Source of the DNA: Candidatus Acidiferrum typicum
Lineage (GTDB): Bacteria; Acidobacteriota; Terriglobia; Acidiferrales; UBA7541
Assembly: GCA_025463055.1 (NCBI GenBank)
Contig: JAOAPV010000128.1
Span: 1 to 61,333, forward strand
Reading direction: 5' to 3'
Length of the DNA stretch: 61,333 bases
Shown: piece by piece, positions 27,441 to 35,583 of the stretch
How positions within the stretch are numbered: the first letter of the stretch is position 1
Layout of the letters: the number at the start of each line of letters is the position of its first letter
The notes under the pieces: model-generated
What the model was told of the DNA's origin: nothing
Databases searched by the model: none
What the model saw: only the letters and a program-made list of their open reading frames with translations
Position numbers and translations under genes: made by a program

Positions 27441-27455
27441 TGGCCATTGCTGTGC
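27441..27455 (+). promoter_or_regulatory. Sigma-54 (-24/-12) promoter candidate
   Basis: TGGCCATTGCTGTGC keeps the invariant GG and GC exactly ten bases apart, and TGGC of the -24 box is perfect; the -12 box is GTGC rather than TTGC. The start of transcription would fall near 27467, with the Shine-Dalgarno AAGGAGG and ATG (27491) just downstream. The sigma-54 activator gene next door strengthens the call. Confidence 0.55.
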
Positions 27456-27490
27456 CTTTACACTCACCCGAAGTAAGGAGGAAAAAACAA

Positions 27491-27949
27491 ATGAAAACTA
27501 ACAAAGCTTACTTTCTTATTGGTTTGATCATTGCAACAGTTCTGTTTTTCGAGGTCGCTGCTCATGCTGACGAGTATGACTTGACTACCAAACTTACGTT
27601 TAGTCAGCCCGTCCAGATCCCAGGCCAGGTGCTCCCTGCCGGAACCTATCTATTCAAATTGGCCAACAACACCAGTGACCGGCACATCGTGCAGGTCTTC
27701 AATTCAGATGGAACGGCTTTGTATGCCACTCTCATGGCTATTTCCACACAACGTCGCGAGCCAAGCGGCAAGTCTGTCGTTACTTTTGCCGAACAGGGAG
27801 CTGGAAGACCGGAAGCTCTTCTGAAGTGGTTTTATCCCGGAGAGACAATTGGCAATGAGTTCGTTTATCCCACGCAAGAAGAGAAGCAACTAGCGCAAGA
27901 CAGGCAGCAGACTGTTTTCGCGAAGGACACTGCCGAGTCTGGCGACTAA
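27491..27949 (+). CDS. Small secreted protein, acidobacterial type, function unknown
   Basis: A 152-residue protein with a clear signal peptide (about residues 1-27, ending AAHADEYD). The mature part is beta-rich, with TFSQPVQIPGQVLPAGTYLFKLANN and a pattern of strands up to EQGAGRPEALLKWFYPGET. A polar, charged tail ends the protein. AAGGAGG ten bases upstream fixes the ATG. The family occurs repeatedly in Acidobacteriota genomes but I know no function. It is probably driven by the sigma-54 promoter at 27441-27455 and so may be an envelope or nutrient-response product. Confidence 0.75.
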   Translation: MKTNKAYFLIGLIIATVLFFEVAAHADEYDLTTKLTFSQPVQIPGQVLPAGTYLFKLANNTSDRHIVQVFNSDGTALYATLMAISTQRREPSGKSVVTFAEQGAGRPEALLKWFYPGETIGNEFVYPTQEEKQLAQDRQQTVFAKDTAESGD

Positions 27950-27976
27950 TAGCATTCCCAGCATGGTGTTGCATTT

Positions 27977-28008
27977 CCTTCACCCAGTCGTTTCGGACTG
28001 GGTGAAGG
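27977..28008 (+). terminator. Perfect 13-bp hairpin between two secreted-protein genes
   Basis: CCTTCACCCAGTC and GACTGGGTGAAGG are exact complements around the loop GTTTCG. It lies 28 bp after the stop of the small secreted protein. There is no T-tract after it on either strand, so it is either a factor-dependent or processing structure or an mRNA-stabilising hairpin rather than a classical intrinsic terminator. Confidence 0.5.
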
Positions 28009-28055
28009 GGCCGGTGAATGAGCGAACGAAGGATCGAAGGTAAGAGGAGGATGTT

Positions 28056-28586
28056 ATGAAAGTTCGGAGCCGATTAGCACTTTTGGTAGCAGCACTCGTA
28101 GTCACGTCCGCCACTGCGGGGGCGCACATCACCACGGATTATGATCGCAAGGTGGACTTCGCCCATTACAAGACGTATTCCTGGGGCAACGTCAAGACAC
28201 CCGATAGCCTGTGGGATGATCGCGTAAAACAAGCGGTAGACGGCCAACTCGCGGCCAAAGGTTGGACGCAAGTTCCCTCCGGCGGAGATGTAGTGGTGAC
28301 CGCGCGCGACGCAATCCACAACCAGGAGCAGTTGAACACTTTTTACGACAACTTTGGTGGAGGCCGGCGATTTGGGGGAGGGTTCGGAATGTCAACAACG
28401 AACGTTGACACCTATAAGGTCGGAACGCTCATCATCGACGTGATTGATGGCCAGACAAAAAATCTGATTTGGCGCGGCGCTGCCAGCGATACGCTTGCCA
28501 GCAAGCCCGATAAGAACATCAAAATCCTCGACAAGAACGTGCAGAAAATGTTTCAGCATTTTCCTCCGAGCCCCAGTCATACCTAA
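28056..28586 (+). CDS. DUF4136 domain protein, secreted
   Basis: A 176-residue protein with a signal peptide (about 1-23). The DUF4136 core follows: TDYDRKVDFAHYKTYSWG near the start and TLIIDVIDGQTKNLIWRGAA near the end. A Gly-rich linker (FGGGRRFGGGFG) lies in the middle. Proteins of this family are small envelope-associated, often lipid-anchored proteins of unknown role; this one has no lipobox cysteine. AGGAGG stands five bases before the ATG. It may be transcribed with the upstream secreted protein or separately, given the hairpin between them. Confidence 0.85.
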   Translation: MKVRSRLALLVAALVVTSATAGAHITTDYDRKVDFAHYKTYSWGNVKTPDSLWDDRVKQAVDGQLAAKGWTQVPSGGDVVVTARDAIHNQEQLNTFYDNFGGGRRFGGGFGMSTTNVDTYKVGTLIIDVIDGQTKNLIWRGAASDTLASKPDKNIKILDKNVQKMFQHFPPSPSHT

Positions 28587-28664
28587 GGCAACCTCACGCC
28601 GACAGTCCGCCTTCTAGAGACTGCCCGCTTAGATCAGTTTGCAAACGCCTGATTCAGATCGCAC

Positions 28665-29402
28665 TCACTTCGGGGCTTTGGGATTCGGCACGAATTGGTA
28701 TCCCAGGCCCCGAACCGTTATGAGATGGCGTGGCTTAGTGGGTTCGCGTTCGATGTATCGGCGAAGTCGCACGATGAAATTGTCGATGGCGCGCGTATCC
28801 GTATCTTCATGAAGGTTCCAGACATTTTGCAGGATGGATTTGCGAGAAACCGGCTTGCCACTGTTGCGTATCAAGTAGCGCAGAAGCTCCGCTTCCATCA
28901 ACGTCAGTTGAAACACTTGCCCTCCGCCGCGCAGTTGCAGGTTCCCGAAATCAACAGTTCGATCGTCGAACTGGAACACGTCCGTAGGCGCTGGCGCGGT
29001 CTCCACGTGTTCCGCACTCGAGGCGCGCAGCCAGTTTTTGCGGCGTAGCAGACTCTCGACCCGCGCTAACAAGATGGCGAGGTCAAATGGCTTTGGGAGA
29101 TAGTCGTCGGCACCGGACTCGAACCCTTGAAGGACATCCTCCGGCCGAGTGCGTGCGGTCAACATCAGCAAGGGTATGTAGTTTTGGGCCTCCCGCAATT
29201 CACGTGCGACGGTGAAGCCATCTTTCCCCGGGAGCATGACGTCGAGTATCAGGGCGTCGAAAGCTTCCTTCTTCTTCAGCAGCAGTGTTAGAGCTTCCTC
29301 GCCTTTGTCGGTGACGTGTACGGAATGGCCTTCCGCTTCCAGGTTAAAGCGGAGCCCTTGCGCAAGGTGTGTTTCGTCTTCGACCACCAAGACCCGGCTC
29401 AC
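28665..29402 (-). CDS. OmpR/PhoB-family response regulator
   Basis: A 245-residue regulator. The receiver has ED at 8-9, phospho-acceptor D54 (LILDVMLPGKDGF) and K in DDYLPKPFD. A linker of about 30 residues precedes the winged helix (LTLMEAELLRYLIRNSGKPV, then NFIVRLRRYIE and TVRGLGYQFVP). The GTG start overlaps the kinase stop (GTGA), so the kinase is translated first and the regulator is coupled to it. The regulon is unknown. Confidence 0.92.
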   Translation of the reverse strand: MSRVLVVEDETHLAQGLRFNLEAEGHSVHVTDKGEEALTLLLKKKEAFDALILDVMLPGKDGFTVARELREAQNYIPLLMLTARTRPEDVLQGFESGADDYLPKPFDLAILLARVESLLRRKNWLRASSAEHVETAPAPTDVFQFDDRTVDFGNLQLRGGGQVFQLTLMEAELLRYLIRNSGKPVSRKSILQNVWNLHEDTDTRAIDNFIVRLRRYIEREPTKPRHLITVRGLGYQFVPNPKAPK

Positions 29403-30304
29403 GCGCGATACACCCGCGGCAGGCGAATAGTAAATGTGCTGCCCAATCCTTCTCCCTGGCTTTCCGCATACGCATCGCCGCCGTAACGGCGCACTACAGA
29501 ACGTACGATAAAGAGCCCAAGGCCCGTGCCCTTCACCTTGCCAGTCGCAGAGCTCTCGATGCGATAAAAGCGATTAAAGATGCGCTTCAGTTCAACGTGA
29601 GGGATTCCGATTCCCTGATCGCGTACGCTGAAAAAGATGCTGTCGATGTTTGGCGTGCGCACATCAACCACAATGTTCTTGCTCTCTCCGGAGTACTTAA
29701 TGGCATTGTCGAGAAGATTGAAGACTGCGGTGCGCAATTCCTCGGGATTGCCCATCACCACCAGGTCCTCCGGCGGCTCGGCACCGAAGCGAAGCGCCTC
29801 TGGCTTGAGATTGTGACGCAGGCGGGCGAGTTCCAAGGCGTTGCGTGCGAGCTCGGCAAAGTCGACTTCTTGCCAATTCCGCCGCCGGCTGGCGTGGCGC
29901 GCCTCTCCAGCTTTCAGCACCTGCTCGACCGTGCCGAGGAGGCGATCCGCGTCTTCGAGCATGATGCGATAAAAGTCCCGCCGCTTCGCTTCGTCAAGCG
30001 GACGGCTCTGTAGGGTCTCGAGATACAAGCGTATCGACGTGATGGGTGTCTTCAGTTCGTGGGTCACTGCATTAAGGAAGCTGTCTTGTCGCTCATTTCG
30101 CCGTATCTCGCGCACGATGAATATTGTGTTTACCACGAGCCCGGCGATGATCACACCAAAGAAGATGATGCCTAAAACCAGCGGCACGACTTGCCGCCAG
30201 TGGAACACAATCCATGTAATGTTCAGGAAAATCGCAAGGGCAACAAGGATAGCGCCGAGCGTGATGAAAAACGCAATGGCTTTTGTGCGTCTGGTAATAC
30301 GCAT
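29399..30304 (-). CDS. Sensor histidine kinase with two transmembrane helices and almost no periplasmic domain
   Basis: A 301-residue kinase. Two helices (about 10-29 and 41-64) are separated by only about a dozen residues, so any stimulus is probably sensed in the membrane or by a partner. The HisKA box follows immediately (FLNAVTHELKTPITSIRLYL, phospho-His 82) with no HAMP, then HATPase motifs DNAIKYSGES, DQGIGIPH and GTGLGLFIV. It pairs with the OmpR-type regulator that overlaps its 3' end. The family resembles intramembrane-sensing kinases that watch envelope stress. Confidence 0.92.
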   Translation of the reverse strand: MRITRRTKAIAFFITLGAILVALAIFLNITWIVFHWRQVVPLVLGIIFFGVIIAGLVVNTIFIVREIRRNERQDSFLNAVTHELKTPITSIRLYLETLQSRPLDEAKRRDFYRIMLEDADRLLGTVEQVLKAGEARHASRRRNWQEVDFAELARNALELARLRHNLKPEALRFGAEPPEDLVVMGNPEELRTAVFNLLDNAIKYSGESKNIVVDVRTPNIDSIFFSVRDQGIGIPHVELKRIFNRFYRIESSATGKVKGTGLGLFIVRSVVRRYGGDAYAESQGEGLGSTFTIRLPRVYRA

Positions 30305-30364
30305 TGCCGCTAGTTTAATTCATTCGAAGGGAGCGCTGCACTATACGATGAGGAGGCTCTGGGC

Positions 30365-31306
30365 TCAATCTCCAGCTGAGCTGGGCACCAGGGTTTCTTC
30401 TTCAGTCACCACATCGGGCGCGATAAGCGGATCGGGCGCTAGGTTGGGCGACTCCACGGGCTTCGCCGGTCCGGAGGCTGAATGCGGCTTCGGCAGCTTG
30501 ATGTCCCATGCAAGGCCGAGTGCCTTTAGCGCCGCGATTCCGTACCAGTTCACGTCAATTTCATACCAGGTGAGCCCATGCTTAGCCGCTTGCGGCGCAG
30601 CGTGGTGATTGTTGTGCCAGCCTTCACCAAAGGTCAAAATCGCAACCCAGAAACTGTTGGTCGAAGTGTCCGAAGTGAGAAACCGGCGCGAACCCCACAT
30701 ATGCGTGGCGGAATTGACCAGCCAGGTGGCGTGCAGTCCGACAACCGTCCGCAAAAACACGCCCCACATAACGCTGGGCCAGCCGCCGAGCGCAAAAAGA
30801 ATAAGCCCGAGTCCCGCCAACGGAACCCAGTGGTACTTGCTGATCCACATATAAAACTTTTGCTTCCGCAGGTCCGGAACATAGGGCAGCAACTCAGCAG
30901 TATTCTGATGCATTGCTTGGCCGGTGATGATCCAGCCCATGTGCGCCCACAAGCCACCGTCATTGGGAGAATGGGGATCGCCCTCTTTGTCGGTGTTCTG
31001 ATGATGGATGCGGTGAGTTGCAACCCAGGCAATAGGGCCACCTTCGAGTGCCATCGTTCCGCAGATCGCCATCCAGTATTCCAGCCACCTCGGCGTCTTG
31101 TATCCGCGATGGGTCAGCAGCCGGTGATAAGCCATGCCGATTCCCATGCTTCCCGTTAGCCACCAAAGAAAAGCCGCGAGGGCCAGGTTTTTCCAGCTAA
31201 ACATGAAGAGGGCAGCGACTGCGCCCACGTGGAAAGCCAACATGAAAAACGTGGTAGTCCAATTCAGGGGTTGCTGAAATGTTCGGTCTGTTTTGAAGAT
31301 GCTCAT
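30365..31306 (-). CDS. Acyl-CoA/fatty-acid desaturase (stearoyl delta-9 type)
   Basis: A 313-residue membrane di-iron desaturase. The three histidine boxes are HRLLTHR, HRIHHQN and HNNHH, in the expected order and spacing. About four membrane helices are predicted. It inserts a double bond in saturated acyl chains and so adjusts membrane fluidity. The ATG at 31306 is preferred to a GTG six codons upstream. The C-terminal 45 residues are a Pro/Ser/Glu-rich tail unlike the catalytic part. No electron-donor gene is adjacent. Confidence 0.92.
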   Translation of the reverse strand: MSIFKTDRTFQQPLNWTTTFFMLAFHVGAVAALFMFSWKNLALAAFLWWLTGSMGIGMAYHRLLTHRGYKTPRWLEYWMAICGTMALEGGPIAWVATHRIHHQNTDKEGDPHSPNDGGLWAHMGWIITGQAMHQNTAELLPYVPDLRKQKFYMWISKYHWVPLAGLGLILFALGGWPSVMWGVFLRTVVGLHATWLVNSATHMWGSRRFLTSDTSTNSFWVAILTFGEGWHNNHHAAPQAAKHGLTWYEIDVNWYGIAALKALGLAWDIKLPKPHSASGPAKPVESPNLAPDPLIAPDVVTEEETLVPSSAGD

Positions 31307-31464
31307 GGGTCCCAGTGTCCTCACAACACGCTCATCTCATCTGCTATTACCGTAGCACGAGCATTCGCGGGCCTTTGTAATAGTTGTGTAATGGTTCCCC
31401 GAAATGAGCGCAGTTCGCCAAGAGGAAGGAAAATCGAATATATTCAATCGAAAGCAGCAGCGCC

Positions 31465-32631
31465 TTACTGCTTGTGGCGGACGCGAAAACGTTCGCGCAG
31501 CAGCGGAATCGCTCGCGCTACACTCTGGCCCGCTTCGGCCCAGCGCGGCATCGGACGTGGTTTTTCCGCGAGGAGATTAGCAACAGGAGCCAGCGCAGGA
31601 TGAGTCTCAGCCACCAACTTTACAAACGCCGTTAATGGTATCGCAAGCAGCAATCCGACCCCGCCCCAAACCCAGCTCCAAAACAACATGCCTACTGTCG
31701 CCGCCACCGGGCCGATGTTCACACGCGAACCGATGAATTTAGGTATCAGCAGGTTATTTGAAATCAAGTGCAATAAGCCGGCCGTGAGCGCGATTATTAC
31801 AAACGGTCCGGCACTGCTGAATTGGAGCGTCGCCGCGAGCAAGGGAACAGCGCTCGCTAATATAAAGCCCAGGAATGGTATCAAGTTGAGTAACCCGCTC
31901 GCGATTCCCAACGCCACGGCCCCTTGCATCCCAATCGCCAGCAATACTCCAACGGTAACGACCGCCATAATGGAGCCCACTACGAGGTTTCCGCCAGCAA
32001 ATCCACGAATCATTCCGGTAACCTGCTCCACAAATCCGGGTATGTTCGTAACGCGCCCGAACGTTGCGCAAAGCCACGAGTAAATGTGGTCCTTGCGCAC
32101 AAGCATAAAAAACATCAAGAACGGAACCACCGCGGCAATTACCATAGCGCCGGCGACCGAGCCAACGCCCCTGGCCAAGTAGGAAGGCCAACTAGGCGGC
32201 TCGCTAACCCTGATTTCGGGAACTTTCTTCCGCGCCGGCGCCGGGTTCAGGTCTTTGGCACTCTCTTGCATCCTCTCGAGTCTTTTTATGGCCGGATCGA
32301 TTGCCTTGCGGATCTTGCTGGTATATTGCGGTAGGGTATCGACGAAATCTGCCGCTTTGTTATAAAAGGCATAGACTGCTGCACTTACTAGAACCATTCC
32401 AAACACGATTATCAGAGCCGCCGAAGCCGAGCGGGGAAGATGCAGACGCTCCAGAAGTGCCACCAAGGGCTCGACGAGAATGGCCAGGAAACCGGCTAGC
32501 AGGAGCGTGATCCAAAATGAACTTGCGAAGTAGAAAAACGTGACCGCCAGAGCGATCACAACGACCCAGAGCAAGGCTGTAATCCGTCCGAGCAGGCGGT
32601 CGCGCGAGGCGTCAACTGTATGGTTGTTCAT
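31465..32631 (-). CDS. AI-2E family transporter (YdiK/PerM type)
   Basis: A 388-residue membrane protein of the AI-2E family. An N-terminal helix pair, a soluble loop of about 80 residues (about 90-170) and a C-terminal bundle of helices are visible. The family signature lies in GLLNLIPFLGFILASAVPLL and IPKFIGSRVNIGPVAATVGM. Members export autoinducer-2 or move ions such as sodium/protons; sequence alone does not decide. Its right neighbour starts on the other strand after a 386-bp gap. Confidence 0.88.
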   Translation of the reverse strand: MNNHTVDASRDRLLGRITALLWVVVIALAVTFFYFASSFWITLLLAGFLAILVEPLVALLERLHLPRSASAALIIVFGMVLVSAAVYAFYNKAADFVDTLPQYTSKIRKAIDPAIKRLERMQESAKDLNPAPARKKVPEIRVSEPPSWPSYLARGVGSVAGAMVIAAVVPFLMFFMLVRKDHIYSWLCATFGRVTNIPGFVEQVTGMIRGFAGGNLVVGSIMAVVTVGVLLAIGMQGAVALGIASGLLNLIPFLGFILASAVPLLAATLQFSSAGPFVIIALTAGLLHLISNNLLIPKFIGSRVNIGPVAATVGMLFWSWVWGGVGLLLAIPLTAFVKLVAETHPALAPVANLLAEKPRPMPRWAEAGQSVARAIPLLRERFRVRHKQ

Positions 32632-33017
32632 CGGAATTGTCGAAGGAGCGCCGGTGATGACGCAGCGGCATATCCGACTTAAAAGGGGAGATGACCAAGG
32701 TCAGCACCCAATAAAGTCAGGATTAGGTCAGTTCCAGCGGAGCAGATGAAGACACTGTCCTCTGTTCCATTGAATGCCGCAACACGAACGCTAACAATCC
32801 GTTCAATCGTGTAGCAGTAGCCCCAGAATCAATGTGTTCTTTCACTTCGATGGTCATTTGGAGCGACTCCATAGATGTACTAACAAGCTGTTAGGTCTCG
32901 CCTTATTCAAAATACAGGGAAAATGGTATGTCAATCTAAGGGGGGACCTAATATCAATTACTTGCAAGCTTTTCCGGGGTCCTAGGGCCTCGCGAATCTC
33001 CACATGAGGTAACTACC
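32632..33017. other. Intergenic region with a palindrome
   Basis: No coding frame is convincing here. CTAACA-AGC-TGTTAG at 32880-32894 is a perfect 6-bp-arm dyad that could be an operator for the regulator gene at 33018. The frame upstream of that gene is closed by TAA at 32949 and holds no ATG, GTG or TTG between that stop and 33018. Confidence 0.4.
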
Positions 33018-33665
33018 CTGCGTATCCTAGTTGCAGACGATCACGACATTATTCGACGCGGGCTCAAGCAATTATTGACCGCGCACCACGGCTGGGACGT
33101 TGTCGCCGAGGCTAAGACCGGACGCGAAGCCGTGACCTTGGCTGAGCAGCTCAAACCGGACGTCGTCGTAATGGACATTAGCATGCCCGAGCTAAACGGC
33201 TTGGAGGCTGCCCGTCGCATCCGCAAGAGCCTACCCAAGACGGAGATTGTCATTCTGACGTTGCACTTCTCCGACCAGCTCGTTCGCGACATTGTGGAAG
33301 CCGGCGTGCGCGCCTACATCATGAAATCGGATGCCGACCGAGACTTGGTCGCAGCTGTCGAGGCGCTTGGCAATCATCGCTCTTTTTTCACCTCGCGAGC
33401 CGCGGACATGTTGCTCGACGGGTTTTGCAAGCAAAATACGGTTCCAGACCACATGGCTATTCTGCGTAGCCGCCTCACTTCCCGTGAACGCGAAATCGTT
33501 CAATTACTTGCCGAAGGGAAGAGCAGCAAGGAAGTCGCAGTGGCTCTTGGCATCAGCGTAAAAACCGCGGAAACCCATCGCGCTAACATCATGCGTAAGC
33601 TCGAACTGCACTCAGTCAGTGAGCTGGTGAGGTACGCGGTAAGAAATCAGATCATCGAGGCCTGA
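33018..33665 (+). CDS. NarL/FixJ-type response regulator, apparent CTG start
   Basis: A 215-residue regulator. The receiver needs the residues read from 33018 on: RILVADDHDIIRRGLKQLL supplies the acidic pocket (D7, D8), then D53 (VVVMDISMPELNG) and K in AYIMKSDAD. The LuxR-type helix-turn-helix is at the C-terminus (LTSREREIVQLLAEGKSSKE, then VKTAETHRANIMRKL). The only start that keeps the receiver complete is CTG at 33018, with GAGGT seven bases upstream. The first TTG in frame (33075) would delete the acidic pocket. No kinase gene is adjacent, so the partner is encoded elsewhere. Confidence 0.88.
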   Translation: MRILVADDHDIIRRGLKQLLTAHHGWDVVAEAKTGREAVTLAEQLKPDVVVMDISMPELNGLEAARRIRKSLPKTEIVILTLHFSDQLVRDIVEAGVRAYIMKSDADRDLVAAVEALGNHRSFFTSRAADMLLDGFCKQNTVPDHMAILRSRLTSREREIVQLLAEGKSSKEVAVALGISVKTAETHRANIMRKLELHSVSELVRYAVRNQIIEA

Positions 33666-33762
33666 TGAATGGCGTAAGTGCGTTCGGTTATCTTCTTAAA
33701 CTAGCTCCGTCCAAAGGTTTAGATGTCACTCCCCCCTCCCATCAATCTTTAAGGGAGGGGCC

Positions 33763-34203
33763 ATGCCACGAGTGATTGTTGTAGACGATCACGCAGTGAT
33801 TCGTCGCGGCGTTCAGGGGATTCTTCACGCGTTTCCTGAGTGGGAGCTTTGCGGCGAGGCCGAGGATGGTCAGGAAGCCATTAGGCTCGCAGAAACTCTA
33901 AAGCCCGAAATTATCATCATGGATGTTTCCATGCCTGGGCTCAACGGTCTGGAAGCCACGCGCATTATCCGCAACATTCTCCCGAACACCAAGATTCTTC
34001 TGCTCACGTTGCATTCGTCCACAGAACTGGTGCGCAGCGCTTTCCGGGCAGGGGCCCGCGGCTACGTTTTGAAGTCGGATGCCGAGCACGAGCTGGTGCG
34101 GGCGCTGAACGTGTTAGCTGGCGATGGAACGTACGTGAGTCCGGGTATCGATCAGGACTTTGCCCAACGAGCCATCCTGGAAGAGTCGCATCCCGCGAAT
34201 TAG
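33763..34203 (+). CDS. Receiver-only response regulator (NarL-like, no DNA-binding domain)
   Basis: A 146-residue protein that is only a receiver: acidic pocket D8/D9, phospho-acceptor D54 (IIIMDVSMPGLNG) and K in GYVLKSDAE. It is clearly related to the receiver of the preceding gene, but after the last helix there are just about 25 residues and no helix-turn-helix. AGGGAGG precedes the ATG. It may act as a phosphate sink or by protein contact. It and the upstream regulator probably arose by duplication with loss of the effector domain. Confidence 0.85.
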   Translation: MPRVIVVDDHAVIRRGVQGILHAFPEWELCGEAEDGQEAIRLAETLKPEIIIMDVSMPGLNGLEATRIIRNILPNTKILLLTLHSSTELVRSAFRAGARGYVLKSDAEHELVRALNVLAGDGTYVSPGIDQDFAQRAILEESHPAN

Positions 34204-34312
34204 CGCTTGTCCACCGCAAGCCGCACTACCTTCTCTTGGTAACCCGCCCTACAGGCCATCCCCTATGGCTTGACACTTTTCCCAGCCACAATATTCCCTT
34301 AGGAGGACGCCG

Positions 34313-34582
34313 GTGAATAACGGACGAGGTACCATCACAGTTTTTATGGCCGGGCTCGGAATCGGCATTGGGATAGGTTTACTTTTTGCTCCAGTTTCGG
34401 GCGAGGACGCTCGCGAGTGGCTGGCGGAGAGCGCCGAAGACAGATTGAAGCGAATCCGTCGCAAAGGACGCCGTTGGGTGTATCAGGTTCAAGACGTCCT
34501 GGATAAGAGCGAGGATCGTGTCACAAAAGTCTTGCGCACCGGAAAGAATGCGCTTGATTCAGTAGCCGCTCGGCTCGATTGA
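34313..34582 (+). CDS. YtxH-domain protein
   Basis: An 89-residue protein. It has a short N-terminal membrane helix rich in glycine (VFMAGLGIGIGIGLLFAPVS) followed by SGEDAREWLAE and a basic helical tail, the pattern of YtxH/gas-vesicle-like general stress proteins. The GTG start has AGGAGG seven bases upstream. It is 33 bp ahead of the DUF6496 gene, so the two form a likely stress-related pair. Confidence 0.8.
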   Translation: MNNGRGTITVFMAGLGIGIGIGLLFAPVSGEDAREWLAESAEDRLKRIRRKGRRWVYQVQDVLDKSEDRVTKVLRTGKNALDSVAARLD

Positions 34583-34615
34583 TCGCCCGCATTTGGGGTT
34601 TGAAAGGAAATCTCG

Positions 34616-35083
34616 ATGCCAGAGAAAGAAGTAATCCAACGCGCACGGCGCGACGCGCAAGAGGGTAAAGCTCCCTCGACACAGGCGGGTGAGTTTGTCC
34701 GAGAGGAATTTGAGCACGTGCGCGAAGGCAAGCATGGCGCGCGCTCCCCTCAGCAAGCGATTGCGATTGGTTTATCGAAAGCCCGCCGCGCTGGAGTCAA
34801 GCTGCCGCCGCCGAAGCAGAGCCAGACCTCCCGTAAGACGCGTCGCCAAGCCGCCCGAGATTTGAGCGCAGGCCGCAGCAGTAAGACCAAGAATAAGTCT
34901 ATAAAGCGTTCCCGTGCCGTTTCCAACGCTTTGCGCCGGGAGAGCAGAAGCTCTGCATCTCATTCCGCCATCTCCAGGCAGGCTAAAAGAAGCGCGCGCA
35001 AACGCGGCTCGACAGGCCGTCGCAAAGCAGCCGCCAAAGCGGCCAGGAACCGCCAGCGGCGCCACTACTCTCGCGGACAATAA
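34616..35083 (+). CDS. DUF6496 protein with histone-like basic tail
   Basis: A 155-residue protein. The first 65 residues match DUF6496 (RARRDAQEGKAPSTQAGEFV and KHGARSPQQAIAIGLSKARR). The remaining 90 residues are almost only K, R, A and S (for example ARKRGSTGRRKAAAKAARNR), like bacterial histone H1-type proteins. It may bind DNA or RNA; this is inferred from composition. GAAAGGA precedes the ATG. It converges with the small proline-rich gene, with only 6 bp between the two stops. Confidence 0.78.
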   Translation: MPEKEVIQRARRDAQEGKAPSTQAGEFVREEFEHVREGKHGARSPQQAIAIGLSKARRAGVKLPPPKQSQTSRKTRRQAARDLSAGRSSKTKNKSIKRSRAVSNALRRESRSSASHSAISRQAKRSARKRGSTGRRKAAAKAARNRQRRHYSRGQ

Positions 35084-35089
35084 AAAAAC

Positions 35090-35293
35090 CTAGAGCTTGA
35101 GCGGCGGCGTACCTGGCATTGGAGGTAGATCTGGGTTCGGCGTCGGCGCGTTCGGGGACGTCGGATCGCGCGGCGGGATCTCCGGGCTCGGCGGCTGTGG
35201 GACTGGTTCCTCGGGCCTTGGAGGTTTTGGCGCGGGATCCGGAACTGGATCGGGAGTAGTTGGATTGGGGATAGTGCTGGAAATCAACATCAT
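35090..35293 (-). CDS. Small proline-rich protein
   Basis: A 67-residue protein of low complexity, mostly P, D, E, N and T (IPNPTTPDPVPDPAPKPPRP). It is made largely of PDP- and PxPP-type motifs and has no membrane segment. Similar short Asp-Pro-rich proteins are found in proteobacteria without known function. The ATG at 35293 has AGGT eight bases upstream. It may be a real gene, since codon phase gives an uninterrupted low-complexity pattern, but evidence is limited. Confidence 0.55.
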   Translation of the reverse strand: MMLISSTIPNPTTPDPVPDPAPKPPRPEEPVPQPPSPEIPPRDPTSPNAPTPNPDLPPMPGTPPLKL

Positions 35294-35583
35294 TATGTGA
35301 CCTGAACACGCGGCGGGATGCGCATGCCTTCCACCCAAAGAGTTTGCCCGTATTTCCGCAGCGCTGACATGGGGATGACCACGTAGAACGGAGAGAATTC
35401 TCGTTGAACTATCCTGCTCTTTCGTTCCCTTCGCAATGTCCTTACCTAACCCTCCCGCGAATTTTTAGGTACTACGCCTGATTGAGCCGTCGTCCATGCC
35501 CCGGCACAGTGTCTATGCGTCGGATCCATAGGCGATTCGTCGGCCCGCGTTGTTTCTACAGGCGGGATAAATAAAGGAGAGAC

